A stretch of 64,000 bases of DNA from Strongyloides papillosus (lineage: Eukaryota > Nematoda > Chromadorea > Rhabditida > Strongyloididae), in assembly GCA_005656395.1 (NCBI GenBank), contig SRSI01000049.1, positions 310,001 to 374,000 on the forward strand, in the 5' to 3' direction. Every line of letters starts with the position of its first letter. Position 1 is the stretch's first letter. Shown here in pieces: positions 10,994 to 22,099 of the stretch. The notes under the pieces were generated by a model. The model made no database searches and was not told where the DNA came from. It saw nothing but the letters and a program-made list of their open reading frames with translations. The translations under genes and the position numbers were made by a program.

Positions 10994-13158
10994 ATGTTAG
11001 TAAAATTTCTACCTTTTTTACTAATTATCTTTCGAGATGCTACACCTGATTCTGGTAAAGTTATCTTCCAAGTAGATACTTGTGGTTTTTATAAATCGGA
11101 AGATATGAGTTCTGATGGTCTATTAACCGTGGAATTTGATAAACTGGATAAATTGGAAACAGAACAAAAGAGTTATATAAATGTAAAATTTAATGAAATT
11201 AAAGTCTTGTATATTAAATTGGATGGCATAAACGATGGAGCATCTCCTTGTGGTTTATTCGTAAAAGATCATGATAATCAAGGATATCAAATCTCTTTTT
11301 CTGCTGGATATTATGTAGGAAATAATTTCGATTTTTTACTACCTCTTTGGTGCAAGATTCAACAATATGAATTTGGATTAGTGTTTTTTGATAGAAATAA
11401 GGGAGCTGATGTCTTAAATAATGTAAATGAAGTTCACACGGTTGAACACGCTGTTTTGATAAATATTCTATCAAGCGATGATAAGATGTTATTAGGAACC
11501 AGACCACATCATAAAGTTAATATAATAATAGGTCTATGTCCTTATATTAATTGGGTAAATAAAAAGAGATGGATAGAATTTATACCGGAAGACCACATTA
11601 AAGACAACGGATTTTTCGAAGAAGAAAATGGATACGCTCACATAGTGGCGCCTCTTTACAAGAAAAATTATGATGAAAAGGAATTTTTTTGTGGAAAATT
11701 GAAACAACCAACATTGCCGGATTTGTTAATTGGATATAAATTAAAGGAAGATGATAAAACTAAAGAAATAGATGGAGTGATCAATCCACTCAATGAGGAG
11801 ATAAAATGTCAATCTTCTGATGATCCGCAACATCACTACCATTTTGGTTATTCGGAAACAGATACGAATTATATGTCCGAAAGGATAATGGATGCAATGG
11901 AGATTCGTAATAAGAACTCAAATTACAAATTTTATGCCGGACAAAAAATATATATTTATAAATGGGACAATTTTTCTAATACTTTGAGAAATCTAGACAC
12001 TCATTTTAGAATTAGTAAACCTGGTGTTACTGAAGAAGCATCGTGTATAAGAAATTAAAAAGTGATATAAAAACTAATATATTACCTAAAATAGGATCAG
12101 TGGATTCAATACAAAAACATCATAGGAAGAATATATTTTACCGCCTTATCAAATTGGATGATCTCTACAAAAATTTTACTTTTAAATGTTTATCAAAAGT
12201 TGAAGGGATAAACAAAGCTCATATGGATGAATTCTACTCAAGAGCAGCTGAATTTTCCATAAAAAATGAGGAGAAACCCAACATCATCTACACTTCGTCT
12301 AAAAATGAAATAACTTTTGATAGGGAGAAGATTGATAATTATGGCTCCTATAGATGTAAGGAATCAAAAACTACAAAATTCTTCAACAAAGATGTTATTA
12401 CTATGGACAAGGTGTATTATCTGCCTGATGAAGATTCTGAGTTGCCGTTAGGGGATCTAAAAAATAACAATAAACAATATATTGGTTGTATAAAACAATA
12501 TGAATCCCTTGGTGAAATTAAAAAAATAAGGATTGAATTTGGGGAGAATGTCAGTAAACCTATAGATATTGTCAATTTCTCCAAAACAACAGATGAAATA
12601 GATATTAAGGAGAATCTAGTTACTTATAAAGCGCCTAAGAATATTCCTGGAGTAATACTTACATGTACATACCAAACACCGGCTGAGACAACCTTTTATA
12701 CAAAACGACAGATTAGTTTTGTTATCAGACAAGGTACTAAAACCAAGAAACTTTCAATACTTAATACTAAAAAAGACAAGACTATAAATCAACACGTAGA
12801 TAATTCAACATCTTGGATAGTTATAATCGTAGTTACTGTTTTCTTATCTTGCATAATAATGATTATAGTGGCACATATAATCGTTAGCAAGACTAAAAAA
12901 AGAGAAGTAAAAAAGAGTTCATCATTATCTTATTCTGGATCATCTTCACTCTCCAAAAGTGACAATAAACGTCCAAGTGGGATGAGCAGTATTAAAAAGA
13001 GAACTGCAAGCCAAGGTAATGATTCTTTTAATTTAATTGTTTTAAAATATGGAAAAGATTCAAAAACATCAACTTCCTCAAGCAATGTTACTGGAAATCC
13101 AACCTCTACAAGTCTTGACAAAAACTACTTCAAGAATGTTAAATCTACAGCTAAATAG
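10994..13158 (+). CDS. Type I membrane protein, reading frame broken once near 12045
   Basis: The first frame (10994-12058, 354 codons) begins with a signal peptide (MLVKFLPFLLIIFRDATP) and has no membrane anchor. The second frame (open from 12034, ending 13158) has no signal peptide or ATG at its start but has an Ig-like YGSYRC motif, a membrane span (SWIVIIVVTVFLSCIIMIIV, about 12812-12871) and a Ser/Lys-rich cytoplasmic tail. The halves overlap at 12034-12058 with a one-base frame difference, and no intron fits. Together they make one normal ectodomain-TM-tail protein of about 720 residues. Either a frameshift mutation or a sequencing error explains the break. The family is not recognised. 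Confidence 0.65.
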
Positions 13159-14226
13159 TGAAATAAATATTTTATAATAAATTCTTTCGTAATAATTCAA
13201 ACTTTTAATCTATTTCTTATATGATCAAATTAATTGTAATCTATTAATTTAAATGTAAATTGTTACTAAAAGAATAAAATAATAACAGTTTAATAAAACA
13301 TTTTTTTTTCCACATATAAGATAATATCTTCTCTTTTTTGAATATGATGTACTAGATATTTTTTAATACTCTATTGAATTACGTGTCTCTATAAATTCAT
13401 ACTAATAAAATACTCGCGAAAATTTACCAAAAATATCATTGTTAAACACTTAATACTCTTGATTAATTAAATTTTCACCATATTTAAGTAAATTTTCAAT
13501 ACAATTGGGCTATAATAAAACAACAGTTTAGTGATAAGCATTCTTCTGTCTGCTGAAATTGTATATGATTCCTATTAATTCATTATCTTAAATGCAAAAT
13601 GATTTTATAGTCAAAAGATTAAGAATAGCAATAAAGCTGTGACAAAATTTGCTACTTAAAAAAAAGCCATATCAATTCAAAAGTCAAATCTTGAGCATAA
13701 GCAGCAACGAGAAAAGTGTGTTTTCTGCATTTTAGTGTTCAATTATTAAGGTAATAGAATTTTTTATTAAAACAAAGCCATAGTTAATGATAATAAAGAT
13801 AACCAACTACTTGATCTATTATTGTAATTATATTTTTGAGAGACAAAATTCCTTAGTAAAAGTGATAATTTAATTTTTTCATTTGCATTCTTTACACAAA
13901 AAATAGAACATGTAGTAGTGTAAAATCTATCTGCAATTTTACCCCCATCTAATAAAAATAAAATTTTTTAGACTTTCGGCCATTTTATCGAATTTATGTT
14001 GGATATGAAAGTTAAAACAATAGTTAAGAAACTATTAAAAATATTACTTTTCTAAATTTTCATAAAGATAAATTGATTTATTATTCTTTAGTCACACTAA
14101 TTAAACACTTATAATAAAAAATTTTTTGTTTTCATTAATTTTTTTGATTCAGGAAAAGTAACAAGACGTAGTTATTAATATTATCGTTGAAAAAATTGTA
14201 TAAATTGTTCCTATTTTTGCAATTAA
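13159..14226. other. Intergenic, AT-rich
   Basis: About 1 kb between two convergent genes. Poly-A-signal-like AATAAA words occur on both sides; nothing else is seen. Confidence 0.5.
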
Positions 14227-15162
14227 TTATATGTTTGGTATTTGAAAATCAAATTCTTTAAAATCACTATAAAATATTTCAATTAATTTTTCTATAACAC
14301 CTTTTTCTTTATAGAATTTTTCAATAAATTCAATTGTTTTTGCTTTTCCAGTTGTTGAATGTTTTATCCTATAAGTTCTTATTTCTTTATCTATAAATTC
14401 AACTTTTTCTCGTGGAACATTTTGTTGAATTAAAATTTCTTCTAATGACTTATAAAAGGAGTCTAAATTTTTCGGATCAAATTTTAGTACTACAAATTTA
14501 TTTTTATTTTTAAAATAATTACATTGCCTAGAATATTATTTATTGAGATGTTTTTAAACATACATTGTTTGAGGATAAAAATGAGCTTTCATTTGAGAAT
14601 AACCATGAATTGCTGAAATATATCCAGATGTTAAAATATTATACAATTTATATACAAAACATTTAAAATTTCTCCCACATCCTAAGCAAAATTTTTTAAA
14701 ATGCCGTATTTTATGTGTATAACATAAATGGACAAAACCACTAATAAATCTTTCTATAGGATTTCTAACGACCATAATAACTTTCCATGTTTTAAGGAAA
14801 TTAACTTCATCACCTTTACTATGAATTTTAATTAATTCACTAAACGATTTTAAGTTACTATTCTTCTTAGTTACACAAGTTCTATGGTTAAATTTAAAAT
14901 CAGCTAAATGATTATATCTTTTCAAAAATTTTTTTTCCATATTTAGGTAGCATAATATACTCGTTAGCATAGCACTGAAACTTTTATGTACAGCACATGT
15001 TGCTAATTTGTATCTAGGAGCTACAAAATAACTTTCCTTAACAACTTTCTTATTATAGATAACTCCTTTGTATTTGTCTGTTGAAGTAGAATTACTTATT
15101 ATATTCGATTTAATAGCTGATAGTAAAGTGAAAGTTAAAAATAGTAGCAATAAATTTTTCAT
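14227..15162 (-). CDS. Carbohydrate sulfotransferase-like protein, Golgi/secretory
   Basis: Two exons (14564-15162, then 14227-14527) flank a 36-base intron with GT...AG ends, giving 299 residues. The N-terminus MKNLLLLFLTFTLLSAIKSN is a signal peptide or anchor. The 5'-phosphosulfate-binding region is ATCAVHKSFSAMLTSILCYL, and the 3'-phosphate-binding motif is VVRNPIERFISGF, followed by a Cys-rich stretch. The splice joins HFYPQTM to QCNY, matching the HFxPQ...C signature of the large nematode family of sulfotransfer_2 proteins, which move sulfate from PAPS to glycan acceptors. The acceptor cannot be told. The Trp usual after PQT is Met here. Confidence 0.85.
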
Positions 15163-15730
15163 TTGTTTGAGTAAAAATATTTTGGTAGCAATTGATTCTT
15201 GAAATATAAAATCATTTTATTATATATTCCTTCATTTTATTCAGAATATATCTAAAACAAAGTTTAAATGTTGTTATGATATATATGGTAATGATGTTTT
15301 TTTTAAACAATTCAAATTTTTTTAGTTTATAATAACTAGTAATTAATTAATCTTTCTGCATCGTAAAATGTCGAAATATCTAGAAACAAATTTTTTTAAA
15401 AACTATTGTTTTAAAATATACAAATTTTGACATTCTAAAAAAATAACCTATTTCTATTTATTGATACATTATAAAAATTTTTCTATAATATTACAAGCAT
15501 ACTACATAGAGAAGTGTAAACAGACATATCATTACTGGTGTAATCGTAGTATTCACCTATTGAATATCCTTCAATATCATGCAAATCATAATCTTTCCAA
15601 CGTAATTGAACATCAACCTAGAATTTCCGTATTATCTTATTTCCACCTATATCTTAGGACATCCTATTAATGATAACTGTGAAATAGCCATTTACATTGA
15701 GCCATCAGAAGGACATCAGCATACACCAGA
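15163..15730. other. Intergenic with possible gene relic
   Basis: The minus strand at about 15495-15620 has a protein-like stretch (DVQLRWKDYDLHDIEGYS) followed by a stop. It has no start or splice context and I cannot assign it. The rest is AT-rich. Confidence 0.3.
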
Positions 15731-16140
15731 ATTTTAACCAATATTAATATAATAGCTCCTTTAAATTGTTCATAACATGAATCAAAAATTAGACCTTGAA
15801 AGGGGGCTCCCCGATCTCCAGAAGGGATTAGAAACTTATCAATAACAGCATCCAATACCTTTGAAACATTTAACCTAGATTTTGCTTATACATTGATCAT
15901 TCCATTTTCATCCATGTTAATAGAGATTTCATCTCATTTTGTACCTAAACAAGTAAAAATGAATTTTTAAATGTAGGTTAATCTAAACTTTTTTGATATT
16001 AATGGTTTTTAAATCCATTTTGCTTACAACAGGAATCATTGGAAAATCTTCTTTTTTTAAAAATGATAATCAAATATTTGAAATTGGCTGATCTTGAATT
16101 CCTTGATTAGTACAACAAGTAAAACAATACCATTAATGTT
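15731..16140 (-). pseudogene. Fragments of GUF1/LepA (EF4) mitochondrial translation GTPase
   Basis: Minus-strand translation of 15731-15894 gives AKSRLNVSKVLDAVIDKF followed by GDRGAPFQGLIFDSCYEQFK, which corresponds to the EF4 segment (I)SAKTGLNVxxVLDAI...GDPxAPLxALIFDSxYDxYxG. At 16085-16140 broken frames give NGIVLLV and then TNQGIQDQPIS, the EF4 G-domain strand GxLLVVDAxQGxQAQT. Stops and frameshifts separate the pieces, and the rest of the gene is absent. This is a dead fragment; the functional gene should be elsewhere. Confidence 0.65.
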
Positions 16141-16316
16141 GGTGAACAGTGTAAAGCTTCACTGGCCTTTTGGGCTAATATGTATTTACCTATATTTTGA
16201 AGGGCTAAATGCATACTAACCCAATAGGGCTAGTGTAGCTTTACTCTTTATATACACAATAAGAGAAAACATGGCGTGGGGAGTGAAGTGTGTCTTTCTT
16301 CTTCCTTTTTCCTGCC

Positions 16317-16737
16317 TTTATTACTATTGTAAATAAAAATAAAACTTTTTTTAATTATAAATAATTAGGAAATAAGTAAGTCTGTTACATTCTTTTACTT
16401 GTTTAGGCATCGGGTTTAAGCGAAAGTACTTATTCTTCGATAGAACATCAATAGAATCAGTATCTTGACAAAACAACAATTCAGCATCAACTTAATCCCT
16501 ATAAAAATATTACTAAAAAGTTCTACATAGAATAAATGAATAGTAAAATAAAAAAGTTACATATTTAAGACTGAAAATGGCATGGAAAATTTTATTTCAT
16601 GAGATTTTGTATACCTAAAATACTTAAAATAGGTAATTACACGATAAAACAATATTATTAAAATAAGAATTTATTAGTAAATAAAGAAATAGTATTTGAA
16701 GTATGAAGTATAAAATTTTTTTTATCAATACATTACA
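16317..16737 (-). pseudogene. Truncated duplicate of the prdx-6 3' end and its 5' flank
   Basis: 16317-16495 aligns with 7180-7358, covering the 3' flank and last codons of prdx-6 (including the tail coding KKKYLRL), with several substitutions. The middle and 5' coding part (about 7359-7965) is missing. Alignment resumes at about 16496-16737 against the prdx-6 5' flank (7966-8300). The copy therefore arose as a block with the neighbouring CMP gene and then lost about 600 bases. Confidence 0.8.
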
Positions 16738-16738
16738 A

Positions 16739-17790
16739 TTATTCCATTGACGGTCTTTGATTAATTCTGTCCCGAGCTCTTCTTCTATTAAACCAAGAAA
16801 AAATGTCTCCAGGAGTAATTTTGTTTGATCCAGTTCGTCCAGAAAGAACGTTCAATCCAAATGCGTATCGCTCGAAGTCATGACTATCTGATCTTGAGTA
16901 CAACAACTTAAGAATAGGTGACTCTATTTCCTTATTGAACTTGACTTCTTTTTTCGGTCTACCACCTCCTATTTGGACCTCATCGTTATTCTCCTGGGGT
17001 GAAGTCTTGGTTGAAATATCACCAATAATTAAGTTAAGAGCTTCAATGCAGTCACTAAAGACGTTGGACTCTACGCTGCGAGGTGAATTACTGCCATCCC
17101 TCCACTGAAGTGCATTAGTTAATTTTCTATCCATTTTGGATAGAGTTTCTGAAGGAAGCTGTCTAAAAGAACGATGACCTTCCATTTCATTTTTAACATA
17201 CTAAAAAACCATTGGATATGTGAAAAATTTCAGAAAAGGCTTACCTGAATGATTGGATCTAATACCTGACTGTTGTTGTTGCCCAGTCTAGAAATCATAT
17301 ATTTGATAAACTTTTCGTATACTCCGTTTGGTGTCATCGTTCTGGTACTACACTCATAGAACAAATTTCTTTAGTAAGCAGAAGAAATAATTTTAAAAAA
17401 ATTCTGAAAACTTACAAAGGGATAACGATTTTTATTGTTAATATATCTTCCAACAGAAGAGCGACGGAACCAATTGAAACGTTCGTGTCGTGGGAGAATG
17501 TTCTAATTGGGTAATATTCTAAGTTCGGATGGCGAACAAATACTAAAAAAGAATATAAATTTAAAATGTGACAAATTACCTTGGAAATCATCACCCATAT
17601 GTCTATGTTGTACTCTTCCATAACACTTTTGCATAAATCCTTGACCAAAGTCCTCGGATTAAGTGTTAGGGTTTCTCTCAATTTCCAACTCAGATAAACG
17701 TGGATCTCTCGCATCCATTAAGCCGAGAATTGGTTTGAAAATTACTTTTATGGCAACTCCACCTGCTATAGTTGAACCATTTGATGACAT
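16739..17790 (-). pseudogene. COMPASS-type homeobox gene copy with two compensating frame shifts
   Basis: Four exons: 17580-17790, 17416-17542 (127 bases), 17245-17368, 16739-17200, with family phases. A T-rich AG acceptor sits 5 bases before the ATG at 17790. The start MSSNGSTIAGGVAIKVIFKP matches the first strand of the CMP domain. A one-base gain near 17675 and a one-base loss near 17599 put the middle of exon 1 (KDLCKSVMEEYNI) out of frame, and the unshifted frame has a stop. Exon 4 codes a linker and a homeodomain whose third helix reads FSWFNRRRARDR: the invariant Asn51 is Arg. It could be a pseudogene or carry two assembly indels. Microsynteny with the prdx-6 fragment matches the copy at 8.3-8.9 kb. 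Confidence 0.65.
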
Positions 17791-18272
17791 ATCTCCTGAA
17801 AAAGACATACAATGAAGAGAAAATGCTTGCAAACACGCATTCTGTTAACTAATCTAATAATGATTAAGGCAACTTAATTTTAACTCTATTTATAAGAATA
17901 AAGTGTAGAGCTCTGTTAACTATAAGAAAATTTGAAAAGGCTTTAGAAAATTTGTATTAAAAACTTTGTAATCAACTTTAATTGCCACGAAGTTTGTTCA
18001 TAAACTTTGATGTTATGTTGATAATATTTTTTAAGAGGTGACTGTGAAATTTCAGATAGTATAGTTTTTACATCACTTATGGTTAAAATTTTAGAATGAA
18101 TACATTCAAAAAAAACTTTTCAAATAATCATAAAATAATTACACTACAATTGTTTAAGAATTTTTATTAATAAAAATATGTCTTTTAATTAATTTAAAAA
18201 AACCCCCACGTCAGTGGGGATCAGAATATCCGACTTTGGAAATTTAAAATAAAACAATATAATGTATCACAA
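17791..18272. other. Intergenic
   Basis: 5' flank of the decayed homeobox copy and 3' flank of GET4. Contains the hairpin at 18204-18219; otherwise AT-rich with no coding signal. Confidence 0.5.
18204..18219 (-). other. GC-rich hairpin in the GET4 3' flank
   Basis: CCCCAC GTCA GTGGGG forms a perfect 6-bp stem with a 4-base loop. Read on the GET4 strand it lies about 55 bases past the stop codon and is followed directly by a C/T-poor run of T. It stands out in a very AT-rich region. It could be a 3'-UTR structure or a small-RNA 3' end. Confidence 0.4.
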
Positions 18273-19475
18273 TTAATCAAGTTCATCATTATCAATTAAA
18301 AGTTCTCTGATATTCTTTGTCGGCTCCTCAACTTTAACTTCTTTTTTGGGTTCCACTTTAGCAGGAATCTCCTCATGGCAGTCTTCAAAGTATTCAAACA
18401 GCTTATCCGTCATACTCTCAATACTATGGATATTTGATGTTATTCCTAAGATGTCTTTATCACCTACTGGACTATCACTAAATACCTCAACGGCCTCACC
18501 TTCCTTCTTAGAACTCTTACCACCACCAAAGGTATTCATCAAATTCTGCAACATATTTCCCCCTGAATTAGACTTCTCCTTCTTTATATTATAAAAAACT
18601 TCCATAATCCTATCAATATATTTGTCCCCATCATCAATTAAACAATAAATACATTCCGTTCTCTTGATTAACGTTAACGTTTGCTCCAAGTATTTCCCCT
18701 CCAAACATGCAATAAATAACCACAAAAAGTTACCAACTTGTGAGGCATATGCCGGTTTTTGTTGGTTAAACAAAACATGACTTGTCATGTATGTCTTCAA
18801 AACAACCGATGCAACATGAACCTTCTTCATACACAATAAACGAAAGATTGCACGCAACAAATATTTTTCACATTCTAATGTTGTGTCCCCTTCTGTTATC
18901 TTCAACAACATATCAGCAACTTCTTTGCCGTCATTTCCCATCATAAATTGATTCTCCGCCGAAACGTAATTTCCTTCCTCAGCTAATTGTTTTCCAAGAG
19001 TAATAAATGCATCCTCCATACCACGGTGTTTCTCAGCCTCTGTCTGTGCCACAACTTTCGTGTAATTAATGAAATTCCCGATCAACTTATTTCTGTTATC
19101 AATGTTTTTATCATCTAGACAATTCGTTGCTACCGTTTTTGGTACGGCTTTAAGGAGGTAGGTGAAATTTGCTAAAATATTCTGGTCACATGGAATTTTG
19201 CCATCTTTTAACGAATCAACGTAGAGGTATGTCAAGTCTTCACCACTCGAAAGTTCACCCTTCTCAAAAAGTCTTGTTAAACCTGACCAGAGAATTTGTG
19301 AAAGCTTATCAAAATCCTTGGATATTCTTAATCTATTGTTTATTGTTCTACACACCTGATGTGCTTCGTAATAGTTTCCATCATTGAAAGAATCATCCAG
19401 TCTTTTTAGTAGCTTCTCAATCTTAAAAAATAATGTAAAATAAATATATATATTGTGATAACTTACTCTGGCCAT
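18273..19475 (-). CDS. GET4: GET4/TRC35 homologue, tail-anchored protein targeting
   Basis: The alpha-solenoid GET4 family is recognisable along its length: KLLKRLDDSFNDGNYYEAHQ at the N-terminus, the central LGKQLAEEGNYVSAENQFM, and a helical middle. GET4 pairs with GET5/UBL4A (and BAG6 in metazoans) to hand tail-anchored proteins to the GET3 ATPase in the cytosol. The first 15 codons after ATG-GCC-AGA look like a 45-base intron (19422-19466, gtaagt...tttaag) whose length is a multiple of three, so the frame reads through it. Splicing gives MARIEKLLKRL and 385 residues, closer to the family. The acidic C-terminal tail (PKKEVKVEEP) is unlike animal relatives. Confidence 0.9.
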   Translation of the reverse strand: MARVSYHNIYIYFTLFFKIEKLLKRLDDSFNDGNYYEAHQVCRTINNRLRISKDFDKLSQILWSGLTRLFEKGELSSGEDLTYLYVDSLKDGKIPCDQNILANFTYLLKAVPKTVATNCLDDKNIDNRNKLIGNFINYTKVVAQTEAEKHRGMEDAFITLGKQLAEEGNYVSAENQFMMGNDGKEVADMLLKITEGDTTLECEKYLLRAIFRLLCMKKVHVASVVLKTYMTSHVLFNQQKPAYASQVGNFLWLFIACLEGKYLEQTLTLIKRTECIYCLIDDGDKYIDRIMEVFYNIKKEKSNSGGNMLQNLMNTFGGGKSSKKEGEAVEVFSDSPVGDKDILGITSNIHSIESMTDKLFEYFEDCHEEIPAKVEPKKEVKVEEPTKNIRELLIDNDELD

Positions 19476-22099
19476 ATCCTTATTTTAGTTGGACTAGTAA
19501 AAAAGTTCCAACACCTCCAAGAAAAAAAAGTAACATTGTTGGTGACCCTCACAACAACTCTCCAACTTATTCTTCTCAAGACAAATTAAAGTGGTACAAA
19601 AATGATGAAAATATTATTTTTCATATAAAAAATTTGAAAATAAAATACCATTTATTTACATTTCCTAAAAACAACATTTTACATAATTACATTTCTCTGC
19701 AAAGTTTCAAACATTTAACATATGTTGAGTGGTAAAAATGATAAACTTCCTTATCTCAATCAAAACATTTCCATACTCCTATTGTTTATTATATAACTGT
19801 TCACATAATAATTTCATTTCCTTTTATCCTCCCAAAAGATTCCTTTTTCTGGAGTTCTTTATCATTTTTAATCCATTATCTCATCAGAATATTATAGTGG
19901 TTGTAAAAAAAACCATTCATGTAGAAGACAATTGCATGTCTCAACTCAGTTAATAGTATTTTTATCAAAATAGATAGAAAAAGAAAATTATAAAGGCATC
20001 CAAAACATGATGTCTTTAAAAAGTTGTCTTATCACAATTTAAGAAAACACTAAAAAGGAAAAGGAGAGAGGAACGAGAAAAGTTACAATAATTTTAAGTT
20101 TAGAAATCAGATAACAAAATGAAGATACAAAGACATTATAAAATGAAGATGGGTCCTTTGAACAAAATAAAAATAATGTATATATTTATATATATAACTA
20201 TACACATCATATCTATACAAATTTCCTTTTCTATTCTAAGAATCAGTACAAGTAAATAACAGTCTTACGCCTTCTATTTTCTTTTGTATTCAAACTTCTC
20301 CCATTACATGCATACTCCCTCTCGCCCACTTCATTATATTAAGTATGATAAATACTTTTAATAACCTTTCACTAGTATTGAAGTTTAATCAAATAAAACT
20401 TTTTACAATTCCCTTATTTTATGACAAAAAAATGAATAGGAAAATAATAAAACAAATTATTACACTTATAATTTCTTTTTCACCACCTTATCAATAAAAT
20501 AGCCATTAAACGAATTACACAAACGTATATCCACTTTTAATTTTCTCCAAAATCAAATGAAATGTTTTATTTTCTTAAAAAAAATCCAATTCTCCTCATT
20601 ATCCTCTGTGGAATAATTCTACTTTTAAGTAATATAATTTTTTATGCCTCTATCTAAATATACTTTTTGTCTTCCTCGAGAATATACATAATATTTTTGA
20701 CATTCAAATAAATTTTCTACTTAATCGCTAAATATGAATATATTCATGAAGACACATGTATATATAAACTCTTTTCTAGTGATAAATTATCATTTTTTAT
20801 ATAAGACATAAATTAGCTTTGAAAATACTGTTTTTACCATTTAGAATAGGTAATTTATTATTAATTGTCATAAATAGATATAAATTTTAGCATCTTCATT
20901 AGTCTTTTTAACAATATTAAAATAAAATATTATCAACAATTTATAAATTCAAATATTATAAATTTTATTTTTTCCTATTTTCAACACCATTTTTTGAATA
21001 CTTAAAAAGAAGACAAATAATTAGGAAACAATAGGAATAGAAAGCTATTTACAATCACAACCAATATCCATCCTCCAAACTCCAATATATTCACCTGACC
21101 GTAACAGTATAAATAAAAAATACAATTTCCATTTATTATTTTCTTCCTCAAAAATTGTATCCACATTTTCCTAAAATTAATATTAATATAAAAAAAACAT
21201 TCTTGTTTATTATTTTATTACCATAAGAAACTTATATCTCCTCTCCACAACTATACCACTCTATTATTTTAAATCTTACATAAGAAGATAATAAATAGAA
21301 GTATTTAAATATAGTTGATTTGAAAGTATATAAAAAAAATTCCTTAAAATACTTATATGTCCTAAAAATATTCTTTACTATTTGTTTTTTTTTCTCCCAG
21401 CTGGTATCTGGAAGTACGGTTAAATGATTACATTAACTAAATAGTTAATTCTTAGAAAAAATAATCTTCAAGCATGGAAATTAAAAAAATAAAAAGTTTT
21501 AGATTTTGTATTAAAATTTGATGTATTCCTTTTTACACACCAATAATTCCTTATTCTCATTTATTTATATTTTTTTTGCTTTTTATTTTTATGCATTTAT
21601 TTTTAATATTTAGGAATAATTTCTTATTATCATTTATAATAAGTTTTCTAGGAAATTGATGGTAATTTGTATTTGTATTAAGGATTCCCCTTAAAGAAGT
21701 TAACTAAATAATATAATAATAATATACACTCGTTCCATAAGAATACTCTCTTCCTGAAACATTTTAAGATTGTAATAGGAAAAGTTTATAGATTAGGGTT
21801 TAAACTTTAGAATGTTCCATCATATTAGGGTTTGAAAATGACAAAAATTATATAATCTCCTTGAACAGAAGTGTATAAAAGTGCTTTAATTGTACTTTTT
21901 CTTTAACTTGTATTATACCATAAATTTAATTTAATTTCATTCGCATAATCTATTCTATTTTTAATATAACATATTTCATGAGGCATAACAAAAATCAACT
22001 TGTAAATACTATTTTCATCATTAAAGGATATAATATCAAGAAATTTTATATATTTCTAGTACTAAAACTATAAATAAAAAACAAGATTAAACTACCACT
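19476..22099. other. Large AT-rich intergenic region
   Basis: About 2.6 kb between the GET4 start and the first putative channel exon, both facing outward. No gene is seen. An isolated GC-richer word, CTGGTATCTGGAAGTACGG after a T-rich AG (21401), contains the E-box CAGCTG and stands out in the background. It is probably promoter territory for the channel. Confidence 0.5.

Noticed and set aside
11214..11507. 97-codon minus-strand frame
   Set aside because: Antisense to the ectodomain of the membrane protein, with no motif.
17412..17714. Single minus-strand frame reading through intron 1 of the homeobox relic
   Set aside because: It spans a clear 37-base GT-AG intron and mixes frames; the exon model with family phases explains it better.
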